Below, in pieces: positions 6,544 through 13,462 of a stretch of DNA of 19,422 bases. Position 1 is the stretch's first letter, and each line of letters begins with the position of its first letter. The notes beneath the pieces are model-generated. The model was given only the letters and a program-made list of their open reading frames with translations. It was not told the origin of the DNA and made no database searches. The position numbers were made by a program, and so were the translations under genes. The stretch is from an uncultured Opitutia bacterium (GTDB lineage Bacteria; Verrucomicrobiota; Verrucomicrobiia; Opitutales; UBA953). The stretch lies in assembly GCA_903840235.1 (NCBI GenBank), contig CAIMFE010000159.1:1-19422 (forward strand), read 5' to 3'.

Positions 6544-7065
6544 ATGTCACCCCCCTCACCGCTACCCTATAAGATTAGTGTATTGGTGTTTCTTTACGAC
6601 ACGGCGGGTAAATTTTTGCTTATTCAACGTAGAAAAGCACCGAACATTGGATGTTGGAGTCCTGTCGGTGGAAAATTAGAAACTAGTACTGGTGAATCTC
6701 CTTTTGAGTGTGCGGTCCGCGAAGTGGAAGAAGAGGTAGGCAAAAAAATTGCGACCAACGATCTTCACCTCTTTGGAATGATTTCAGAAAAGGGTTACGA
6801 GGGGCAAAACCACTGGCTCATGTTTCTCTTCACCTGTCGCCTTCCGCTTTCAGGTTTACCTCCCACGATTGATGAAGGGCAGTTTGGTTGGTTTTCGCGC
6901 GAAGAAATAAATCATATCGCCGTTCCTGAATCCGACAAAACTCTGCTGTGGCCGATTTATGATCAACACCATCGCGGCTTTATTTCCTACCGCGCTGAGT
7001 GTCACCCAGATAAACCCTTGGAAATGGTCATTGAGGAAACACAGGATAAGCCTAATTTAGATTAA
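6544..7065 (+). CDS. NUDIX hydrolase
   Basis: Member of the NUDIX superfamily, which hydrolyses a nucleoside diphosphate linked to another moiety. It has 173 residues. The NUDIX box is at residues 42-66: GGKLETSTGE followed by SPFECAVREVEEEVG, with Arg59, Glu60, Glu63 and Glu64 as the expected metal-binding core. The first half is two residues longer than the canonical Gx5E spacing. A beta-strand with QRRKAPNIGCWSPVGGK precedes the box, as in MutT-like members. Substrate is not predictable. Its TAA overlaps the ATG of the next gene by one base (TAATG), implying translational coupling. It is the only gene in the window with even a weak Shine-Dalgarno-like AGGG (8 bases before the ATG). Confidence 0.9.
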   Translation: MSPPSPLPYKISVLVFLYDTAGKFLLIQRRKAPNIGCWSPVGGKLETSTGESPFECAVREVEEEVGKKIATNDLHLFGMISEKGYEGQNHWLMFLFTCRLPLSGLPPTIDEGQFGWFSREEINHIAVPESDKTLLWPIYDQHHRGFISYRAECHPDKPLEMVIEETQDKPNLD

Positions 7066-8117
7066 TGGATGACGCGGGCTCAGCGGCAGAATTTAAACGG
7101 ACGAATCGAAAGCCCGCCTACCCGATTGGAAATATTCTGCGAGATTACCTGGCTAAAGAAGGTCGCGAGGTAGCTCTGCCTGTTACGTATTCTCAACTTC
7201 GTGATTTTTCTACATCGGTTCCATTATTAGAACGCGGTAAAGATACGCTTTGGGAAACGGTCGCTTATCACCAAGAAGAGATGGTAAAACTTTCTCAGGG
7301 CCTTTTAGAAACCTATGCACTCCTCCGCGGAGAAGGCGGTTTAAAAGTTTTTAGTCACGTCTACGTCGACCGTATTGATTTTTGTTCATTTGGTAATTCT
7401 CAACCTTTTCGGGTACGCATTGTGAATGCCTACAATGAAAATCATGATTATTTTTATGTGAAAAAGGGTGATGCTTCTCGAGTTTGTGGTTTAGAATTAG
7501 AACACCTGCTATCTCCCAATCGAATGCATTACCTAACCTGGGGTGATACTTTAGTGGAGGAACATGTCACGGGTATCCCGGGAGATATTTTTGCAGAAAA
7601 ATGGATCGATGCCAATAGTCATCACCCTGTGCGCCTCGCCAAGGAATTGATAAAATTTGAGGAGCGTTGTTTGGTGAGATTGTTGGGTGACATGCGGGCC
7701 TATAATTTTGTCATCGCCGTGACGCCGGATTTTGATGCCACCGCCATTCGGGTGAGGGCCATGGATTTTGACCAACAATCCTATGACGGCCGCTTGCGAT
7801 TTTATTTACCTGGGTCGTTTAAAGAAAACCGACCCTTTACCCAACTTTGTGCTAAACATATCAACGCAGCGTCCGCCGCACAGTATAGAAGAGAAGAACA
7901 ATCTTTGATTCACCGTCGTTTATTAGCAGCACCCGAGAGAATGCGGGACTTATTAGCAGCGATGGATGCGAACACTTTAACTTCGCCCGAAAAGGCGATT
8001 GAGTTAGCGGAAGGGTTGGCGGAGTACCATCGTGACCCAGCTTTTCGAATGCACAAAACAATGGCTGGGTTGATTGGAGAAAGTTTAGCACGCTTAGATC
8101 GAATTTTGCGTTTATAA
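7065..8117 (+). CDS. Uncharacterised protein with kinase-fold signatures, coupled to NUDIX
   Basis: I do not recognise a named family. The 350-residue protein has elements in the order expected of the aminoglycoside-phosphotransferase/HipA/protein-kinase fold. These are a VKK strand (Lys133/134, possible ATP-binding lysine), Glu144/146 in the next segment, a hinge-like LVEEHVTG (163-170), and GDMRAYNFVI (208-217), whose Asp209 and Asn214 have the D-x4-N spacing of a catalytic loop. MDFDQQ (233-238) follows, with Asp234/236 as candidate metal ligands. The 20-residue gap between Asn214 and Asp234 is longer than in APH enzymes but near that of HipA. There is no signal peptide or membrane helix, so it is probably cytosolic. 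It begins within the stop of the NUDIX gene and sits 54 bases upstream of the PurF-like gene. The fold is inference; the substrate is unknown. Confidence 0.65.
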   Translation: MDDAGSAAEFKRTNRKPAYPIGNILRDYLAKEGREVALPVTYSQLRDFSTSVPLLERGKDTLWETVAYHQEEMVKLSQGLLETYALLRGEGGLKVFSHVYVDRIDFCSFGNSQPFRVRIVNAYNENHDYFYVKKGDASRVCGLELEHLLSPNRMHYLTWGDTLVEEHVTGIPGDIFAEKWIDANSHHPVRLAKELIKFEERCLVRLLGDMRAYNFVIAVTPDFDATAIRVRAMDFDQQSYDGRLRFYLPGSFKENRPFTQLCAKHINAASAAQYRREEQSLIHRRLLAAPERMRDLLAAMDANTLTSPEKAIELAEGLAEYHRDPAFRMHKTMAGLIGESLARLDRILRL

Positions 8118-8171
8118 AAGAGTAAGCGCTGGACAGGTTGGGCGCTTTAACGACAAACTCTCCAGCCTGCA
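8118..8171 (+). promoter_or_regulatory. purF-like leader with competing hairpins
   Basis: The 54-base spacer can form AAGCGC/GCGCTT (8124-8129 with 8142-8147, 12-base loop). Alternatively it can form GCTGGA/TCCAGC (8128-8133 with 8161-8166), whose right arm ends five bases before the ATG at 8172. The two stems share bases 8128-8129 and exclude each other. The arrangement resembles an attenuator or translational switch, but both stems are only 6 bp and no ligand-binding core is recognisable. Confidence 0.3.
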
Positions 8172-10085
8172 ATGAGTGACTCTTTAAGGCATGAATGTGG
8201 TATCGCTTTAGTTCGTTTAACTAAAGACACGAAGTGGTACCAAGAAAAATACGGAAGCGCCCTGCACGGCTTTAACCAACTTTTCCTATTAATGGAAAAG
8301 CAACACAACCGTGGACAAGACGGAGCGGGGATTGGTGGAATTAAAATTGGTGCTGAAAACGGGGAGGCTTTTCTTTTCCGAGATCGCGAAATCGGCTCTC
8401 AGGGTTTAACGCAAATTTTCTCTCGTCAGATTAAAATTTATTCAGACCTAGTTCGCGACGGCGTGGTTATTCCAGAATTTCCCGAAACGATAAAACGCCA
8501 CTTCGACTACGGCGGTGAGGTTTTAATGGGGCACCTTCGTTACGGTACTTCAGGGAATTTTGATACGGGGTCCTGTCACCCTTATGCCCGTAAATCGATT
8601 TGGCCGACACGCAATCTACTCATCGCGGGTAATTTTAATTTAACTAATACCCAAGCCCTAAATACGGCCCTCACCGATCGCGGGGCCCACGTTATTTATT
8701 CAACCGACACCCAATCTATTTTAGAAGAAGTAGGTTTTTGGTTAGATGAAGAACACGATCGTCTGTTTAAAGCTTTTCGCGATCAGGGATTGGAAGGCGC
8801 AGAAGTACAAAAGGAAATTTCTAAACACATTGATGTCGGAAATGTTTTGAGAAAAGCCTCCAAAAATTGGGATGGCGGATATGCCATCGTCGGAATTGTT
8901 GGCAATGGTGACTCCTTTGTCTTACGCGATCCGAACGGAATTCGTCCTGCTTGGTATGTTAAAACTGAAGATGTTTTTGCTGTCGCCTCCGAACGCGTCG
9001 CCCTAATGAGTATTATCGGAGTTCAACAATCCGACGTAAAAGAAGTTCCTCCTGGCACCGCCCTCATTATTAAAGCGGACGGACGACACACCATCGAAGC
9101 GATCCAAACCCCGGGAATTAAATCATCCTGCTCATTCGAACATATTTATTTTTCGCGCGGGAACGATCCGGAGATTTATGCAGAGCGAAAAGCCCTGGGG
9201 GCAACCCTGGCGAATGATATTTTAGAGTTAATCGGTCAAGACCACGATCACGCGGTCTTTTCTTATATTCCTAATACGGCTGAAATTGCTTGGTATGGAC
9301 TCATGGAAGAACTACGCCGTCGCCGTCGCGTACAAGTCCGAAGCAAATTAACCGAAGCACTCCGTGCGGGAACCCTCGATGAAAATATGTTAGATAAATT
9401 TATTTTGGGGGGCTGGCCGCGTGGCGAAAAGGTAGCTCATAAAGATGTGAAACTCCGGACGTTTATCTCTCAGGAGAAAAACCGCATGCAGATGGCTTCA
9501 CACGTGTATGATATATCCTATGGCACCGTGCGCGAAGGAGACACCTTGGTCTGTGTGGACGATTCCATTGTTCGCGGGACCACCTTAAAGCAGTCCATTT
9601 TAAGAATTCTCGCTCGTCCTAATCCTAAGCGCATCGTGATTGCCTCAACCGCCCCACAAATTCGCTACCCAGATTGTTACGGAATCGATATGTCGGAAAT
9701 GGGCAAGTTCCTTGCGTTTCAAGCGGCCGTCGCACTCTGCAAAGAAAAGGGTAAACAAGATTTATTAAGAGAGGTTTATGAGGATTGCCTCGCCCAAGCC
9801 AAGAATCCTCCCGCCGTTATGAAAAATCATGTTAAACGAATTTACGATGCGTTTACCGTACAAGAAATTTCCGTTAAAGCGGCGGAATTAGTTTTTCCTG
9901 CTAAATCAAATTGGAAGGGTGACTTAGTCATCGTTTTCCAAAAAATTGAATCACTCCATAAGGCCTGTCCGAATAGTTCAGGTGATTGGTATTTCACTGG
10001 AAACTATCCTACCCCTGGCGGCTATGAAGTTTTAAATCAGGCCTATATTAATTTCTGGGAAAAGAAAGAGGGTCGTTCTTACTAA
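8172..10085 (+). CDS. purF: Amidophosphoribosyltransferase, long PurF-type
   Basis: Glutamine PRPP amidotransferase family; PurF makes 5-phosphoribosylamine, the first step of purine synthesis. It has 637 residues, well above the roughly 470-510 of classical PurF, and resembles the long form I know from Bacteroidota. Glutaminase domain: Cys9 after a short propeptide (MSDSLRHE) that must be removed to expose the nucleophile, QHNRGQDGAG (44-53), HLRYGTSG (121-128), GNFNLTN (153-159) and DPNGIRP (253-259). Phosphoribosyltransferase domain: FEHIYFSR (322-329), LRTFISQEKNRM (428-439), the PRPP loop VDDSIVRGTT (462-471) and YGIDM (503-507). An extra segment of about 60 residues before LRTFI and a C-terminal extension of about 100 residues account for the length. 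It may be the only PurF or a paralogue. Its TAA overlaps the NamZ-family stop on the other strand. Confidence 0.88.
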   Translation: MSDSLRHECGIALVRLTKDTKWYQEKYGSALHGFNQLFLLMEKQHNRGQDGAGIGGIKIGAENGEAFLFRDREIGSQGLTQIFSRQIKIYSDLVRDGVVIPEFPETIKRHFDYGGEVLMGHLRYGTSGNFDTGSCHPYARKSIWPTRNLLIAGNFNLTNTQALNTALTDRGAHVIYSTDTQSILEEVGFWLDEEHDRLFKAFRDQGLEGAEVQKEISKHIDVGNVLRKASKNWDGGYAIVGIVGNGDSFVLRDPNGIRPAWYVKTEDVFAVASERVALMSIIGVQQSDVKEVPPGTALIIKADGRHTIEAIQTPGIKSSCSFEHIYFSRGNDPEIYAERKALGATLANDILELIGQDHDHAVFSYIPNTAEIAWYGLMEELRRRRRVQVRSKLTEALRAGTLDENMLDKFILGGWPRGEKVAHKDVKLRTFISQEKNRMQMASHVYDISYGTVREGDTLVCVDDSIVRGTTLKQSILRILARPNPKRIVIASTAPQIRYPDCYGIDMSEMGKFLAFQAAVALCKEKGKQDLLREVYEDCLAQAKNPPAVMKNHVKRIYDAFTVQEISVKAAELVFPAKSNWKGDLVIVFQKIESLHKACPNSSGDWYFTGNYPTPGGYEVLNQAYINFWEKKEGRSY

Positions 10086-11401
10086 CTGTATAATTGATAG
10101 GCACGGGTGCGGGCACGAAAGGCACTGGCCTCAGCTCGCCACTTACTGATCCACGCTTCCAGATTAATTGCTGCACCCTTTGTTCTCAGCTCTTCAAAAA
10201 AAGCTTCACTGCCAACATGCTTAATGAAGAGCTCACGGGCGGTGCCGGTGGTGCGCGTAAAAGGATTGGAAGGATCCCAGATGCACGCCAGTTTCATCAT
10301 GTGTAGAGAAATTTCGCAGGGATTAAACTGATTCCAATTTTCCACCTGCGTGTAAACGCCCTGAGTTCCGTCAGACATAATTTTCGGCTCCAGTTTTAAA
10401 CCGGGAACCGCTTTACCTAGGGCGGCCACTAAGTCGGCTGACTTCCTTTTGCTGTATTTAATAAATCGAAAATGCATTTGATTTTCAAATGAGTGACTGA
10501 AGCCTCCGACGATACAGCCTAATCCAACCATCGCATAGCCTAAGGCGGCCTGAGGGGTGGGAATACGTGGAGAGGTCGGAATCCAAGTTAATCCCGTCTG
10601 ATCCCAGGTCATGGCGCGACGCCATCCTCGCATGGTGACTACATCCAACTGGACATTTTTTCTTTGGCTTTCAGCTATATCTAAAACGCCCGGAGTGGAT
10701 ACCGCCCAGCGCGCAATTTCACCTATCGTTAAACCATGCACGTAGGGCATTACATAAGCCCCTACGTAGCTTTTCCATTTCGAATCTAACATAGGGCCGT
10801 CGACTTTTTCTCCGCCTAAAGGATTAGGACGATCTAAAATGATAACCTTAATGGGTTGGGGTAAACTGTAACACGCCTCCATTACATATTTCATACAACT
10901 GATATAGGTGTATGAACGTGAACCCACGTCTTGGAAGTCGACGAGGATCACATCAAGGTCGGATAACATCGCAGGGGTCGGGCGGCGCGTCGGTCCATAT
11001 AAAGAGTATATCGGTAAGCCTGTTTTTTTATCTTTTTCATTTTTAACACTCTTCTCGGCGGCCACCGTTCCATCAATACCGTGCTCGGGTCCAAAAAGTT
11101 TAGTTAACTTAACCCCTGGCGCATTAAATAAAACATCCACGGTGCGTTGGCCTTGTCCATTAACTCCCGCGCGATGCGTTACTAATCCACAACGTAATCC
11201 TTTTATCCTACTAAAGTTTTCGGCCTGCAAAACATCGATGCCGAGTAATGTTTTTCCAGTGAAGGGCAAAGAAGTGTTGGTAGGGAAAACTCGCTCGGTT
11301 CTGCTTGATCCACCCACCGAGCCACCACCGACACATCCTGGTAATACCGCAGCACCGAATGACGACAGTGCTATGATTTTAAAAAATTGGCGACGTTCCA
11401 T
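10082..11401 (-). CDS. namZ: NamZ/DUF1343-family exo-beta-N-acetylmuramidase, Tat lipoprotein
   Basis: Family DUF1343 (GH171), whose characterised member NamZ releases N-acetylmuramic acid from the non-reducing ends of peptidoglycan fragments during cell-wall recycling. It has 439 residues. The N-terminus MERRQFFKIIALSSFGAAVLP combines a twin-arginine motif (RRQFF) with a lipobox LPGC at Cys23, predicting Tat export and lipid anchoring. A Gly/Ser linker follows. Conserved family blocks are FGPEHGIDG (103-111), VDFQDVGSRSYTY (154-166), LDRPNPLGG (189-197) and a Trp-rich WIPTSPRIP stretch. No sugar kinase or MurNAc-6-phosphate etherase is recognisable next to it. It is divergent from purN and overlaps the purF-like gene tail to tail by 4 bp. 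Activity on MurNAc is inferred from the family. Confidence 0.88.
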   Translation of the reverse strand: MERRQFFKIIALSSFGAAVLPGCVGGGSVGGSSRTERVFPTNTSLPFTGKTLLGIDVLQAENFSRIKGLRCGLVTHRAGVNGQGQRTVDVLFNAPGVKLTKLFGPEHGIDGTVAAEKSVKNEKDKKTGLPIYSLYGPTRRPTPAMLSDLDVILVDFQDVGSRSYTYISCMKYVMEACYSLPQPIKVIILDRPNPLGGEKVDGPMLDSKWKSYVGAYVMPYVHGLTIGEIARWAVSTPGVLDIAESQRKNVQLDVVTMRGWRRAMTWDQTGLTWIPTSPRIPTPQAALGYAMVGLGCIVGGFSHSFENQMHFRFIKYSKRKSADLVAALGKAVPGLKLEPKIMSDGTQGVYTQVENWNQFNPCEISLHMMKLACIWDPSNPFTRTTGTARELFIKHVGSEAFFEELRTKGAAINLEAWISKWRAEASAFRARTRAYQLYS

Positions 11402-11504
11402 GTAAATTCAATTTAACGAGTATCACTAAATTTAGAAGAGTTAAAAGTGTGATTTTCTAATTAAAAACATTTGCGATGCTCCATCGGCTGCTCAATTTAC
11501 CTCC
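11402..11504. promoter_or_regulatory. Divergent spacer between namZ and purN
   Basis: This 103-base A/T-rich region must contain both start signals. It holds an interrupted palindrome, TAAATT-C-AATTTA (11403-11415), just upstream of the namZ ATG, and a wider pair, TTAGAA/TTCTAA, separated by 17 bases. No good sigma70 box pair is visible. The purN ATG is directly preceded by ACCTCC, the opposite of a Shine-Dalgarno. Confidence 0.25.
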
Positions 11505-12077
11505 ATGCGTGTTGCACTATTAGGATCGGGGCGAGGCTCGAATGCCGAAGCCATCCTCCGCGCAAAGCAAAACGGTCAACTCGGTCGAGCTGACATCGTG
11601 GGGATTTTTTGCGACATCCCACAGGCCCCCATGCTAAAACTGGGCCCACGCTTTGGTGTTCCTTCATTCTATTTAGACCCGGGACCATTTAAAACCAAGT
11701 TTTCGCCCGAACAGGAAAGTGTTTGGGCTAATACCCTACTGTCCCAGCAAGTTGATTTAGTTGTTTTAGCAGGTTTTATGCGGGTTATTAAGACCCCCCT
11801 GCTTAACGCATTTAAAAATAAAATTATAAATATCCACCCAAGCTTATTGCCCCAATTCCCTGGGCTGGATGGGGTTGGCCAAACCTGGCGCGCTGGGGTA
11901 AACGAGGGCGGCTGTACGGTTCATTGGGTCACGGCCGAGGTGGATGGCGGACAACATTTAGGTCAAACGAAAGTTTTACGAGAAAACTCCGATACCTTGG
12001 AAACCTTTGCCGAAAAGATTCACGCCGCAGAACACATCTTACTACCGAAGGTCATCGCTGAACTTTCTCTGTTATAA
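11505..12077 (+). CDS. purN: Phosphoribosylglycinamide formyltransferase PurN
   Basis: Transfers a formyl group from 10-formyltetrahydrofolate to GAR, the third step of purine synthesis, in the cytosol. It has 190 residues, the normal size. The phosphate-binding GSGRGSN motif is at 7-13, and the catalytic triad is visible as Asn109 and His111 (INIHPSLLPQFPG) and Asp147 (AEVDGGQ). These are E. coli Asn106, His108 and Asp144 with a constant offset of 3. The folate-loop region reads LDGVGQTW where E. coli has LHTHRQ, a common kind of variation. prmA follows after three bases, so the two are cotranscribed. Confidence 0.96.
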   Translation: MRVALLGSGRGSNAEAILRAKQNGQLGRADIVGIFCDIPQAPMLKLGPRFGVPSFYLDPGPFKTKFSPEQESVWANTLLSQQVDLVVLAGFMRVIKTPLLNAFKNKIINIHPSLLPQFPGLDGVGQTWRAGVNEGGCTVHWVTAEVDGGQHLGQTKVLRENSDTLETFAEKIHAAEHILLPKVIAELSLL

Positions 12078-12080
12078 TTT

Positions 12081-12962
12081 ATGATCGAATTACGCGCTCC
12101 CATTCATGAGGATTTAGTTCAACCGCTTGAAGATTTTTTTTGTGAGTTAACGCGTTCGTCTTGGATGTTGTTTCATGAAGGCCCCGGAAAGCCTCATTTT
12201 GTCATGGGTTACTTTGACACCCAGGAACAAGCCGACGAGTCATGGGTTTTTTTACGAAAAAAATTTAAACACCTGCCCGAGAAATTTGATTCGATCCAAC
12301 TCGAAGATAAAGATTGGAAAGAAGCCTATAAGGAACACCTCAAGCCCTGGAATTATGAAAATTTACATTGGGTGCCGTCGTGGATGCGACAAAGTTATCA
12401 AGTGCCCGCCGGTGATGCTGTGATTTGGTTTGATGCAGGTTTGGCGTTTGGAACAGGGGACCATCCCACCACTCGACTTTGTATTATTCGATTAATTGAT
12501 TTTTTAAAAACTCATTCAGCGGCGACCACCCAAGTCGTTGATGCAGGTTGTGGATCAGGGATATTAGGCCTGTCGGCCGTTCAGCTGGGATGTCAAAACG
12601 TCGCTGGTTTTGACCGAGATCCTGAATCGGTCAGAGTCAGTGAAAACAACCGTATTGAAAATAATATCTCTAATAAAAATATTTGTTTTCATCATGCGGG
12701 CTTGGAAGAAGGATTTAAATTAACCGGCACCGCAGATGTCGTCTTAGCCAATATTATAAGTGATGTGCTCTGTATTTATGCCGATGAACTGGTTCAGTCT
12801 ATCAAGCCTGGTGGCGTTTTAGTTTTAAGCGGCATTTTAAATAAGGAGCAAGAAACCGTCCGTGATTTTTTTGCCGCCAAGTGTAAGGAGAGCTGGGGAA
12901 AGGTTGAGGTAGATGGACGAACCATGGGCGAATGGAGCGACGTGGCGTTATTCAGAATTTAA
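12081..12962 (+). CDS. prmA: Ribosomal protein L11 methyltransferase PrmA
   Basis: SAM-dependent methyltransferase that trimethylates lysines and the N-terminus of ribosomal protein L11. It has 293 residues, the usual length (E. coli PrmA also has 293). The N-terminal substrate-recognition domain is diverged. The linker signature FGTGDHPTT (123-131) is specific for PrmA, followed by the SAM motif VVDAGCGSGILGLSA (152-166), an acidic ribose-binding FDRD (177-180) and the catalytic VLANI (221-225). It starts three bases after the purN stop with no Shine-Dalgarno, so it probably depends on coupling. The family is certain; the L11 substrate is inferred from it. Confidence 0.94.
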   Translation: MIELRAPIHEDLVQPLEDFFCELTRSSWMLFHEGPGKPHFVMGYFDTQEQADESWVFLRKKFKHLPEKFDSIQLEDKDWKEAYKEHLKPWNYENLHWVPSWMRQSYQVPAGDAVIWFDAGLAFGTGDHPTTRLCIIRLIDFLKTHSAATTQVVDAGCGSGILGLSAVQLGCQNVAGFDRDPESVRVSENNRIENNISNKNICFHHAGLEEGFKLTGTADVVLANIISDVLCIYADELVQSIKPGGVLVLSGILNKEQETVRDFFAAKCKESWGKVEVDGRTMGEWSDVALFRI

Positions 12963-12976
12963 TCTGCGTAATCTTG

Positions 12977-13017
12977 CTATTCAATAGTTTGGCTATTTAG
13001 TTAGCCAAAATGAATAG
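12977..13017 (+). promoter_or_regulatory. Two-tier hairpin enclosing the start codon of the membrane protein
   Basis: An inner perfect 8-bp stem, TTTGGCTA (12988-12995) with TAGCCAAA (13002-13009), has a 6-base loop and ends exactly at the base before the ATG. An outer perfect 7-bp stem, CTATTCA (12977-12983) with TGAATAG (13011-13017), includes the T and G of the ATG. An internal loop of 4 and 1 bases separates the stems. In mRNA this would hide the start codon. No U-tract follows, so it is not an ordinary terminator for prmA. As DNA it could also be an operator. Confidence 0.6.
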
Positions 13018-13462
13018 TAAGACAACGAGAGGTTTAATTTATGCCCGCTGGGCGACCTACGGCTTTGCCTTCTTTATTATTTTTTTAGCCGTTCTTGAGT
13101 TTGCAGGCGGTTTTTCTTTGGGCGGGCTGACCATTCCTCCTCGCTGGAAACCCGAAACTGTTTCCTTCCCCTTAGCGCTGAGCGCGGAGAATTACTTTTT
13201 TGTTTTTTTTGGTTTGGTAATCTTGATTCCGTTAGAAAAAATTAAAGATGAAAAACAGTGGAGAATTATTTTTGGGGTACTCTGCGTCGCGGCTGTAGTT
13301 TTCGCCTTTGCGATGATTTCTGAGGTGATGGCGAAAAACTATATCGCAACAGCCGCTAAAACAAAAGCCCGCCTGCCCGTGTTTCAGGCGATACTTCTGT
13401 TTGCTTCGCTTGGTCAGATTCCGATTCACTTATTTGTCCGTCGACCTGACTTGCTCGATTAA
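13010..13462 (+). CDS. Small four-helix membrane protein, unknown function
   Basis: I do not recognise this family. It has 150 residues with four likely membrane helices at about 12-32, 61-76, 85-106 and 122-143. It has a basic N-terminus (MNSKTTRGLIYAR) and a charged loop (EKIKDEKQWR) between helices 2 and 3. A loop with TIPPRWKPE lies between helices 1 and 2. By the positive-inside tendency, both ends are probably cytoplasmic. It lacks cofactor motifs, enzymatic signatures and cysteine pairs. It follows prmA by 47 bases that form a hairpin around its start codon, so it may be made only under some conditions. Its stop overlaps the purK stop on the opposite strand by 4 bp. Confidence 0.75.
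   Translation: MNSKTTRGLIYARWATYGFAFFIIFLAVLEFAGGFSLGGLTIPPRWKPETVSFPLALSAENYFFVFFGLVILIPLEKIKDEKQWRIIFGVLCVAAVVFAFAMISEVMAKNYIATAAKTKARLPVFQAILLFASLGQIPIHLFVRRPDLLD

Noticed and set aside
10908..11405. 165-residue plus-strand open frame inside namZ
   Set aside because: It lies antisense to conserved NamZ-family motifs, and its composition (many Ser, Pro, Arg) is typical of a shadow frame.
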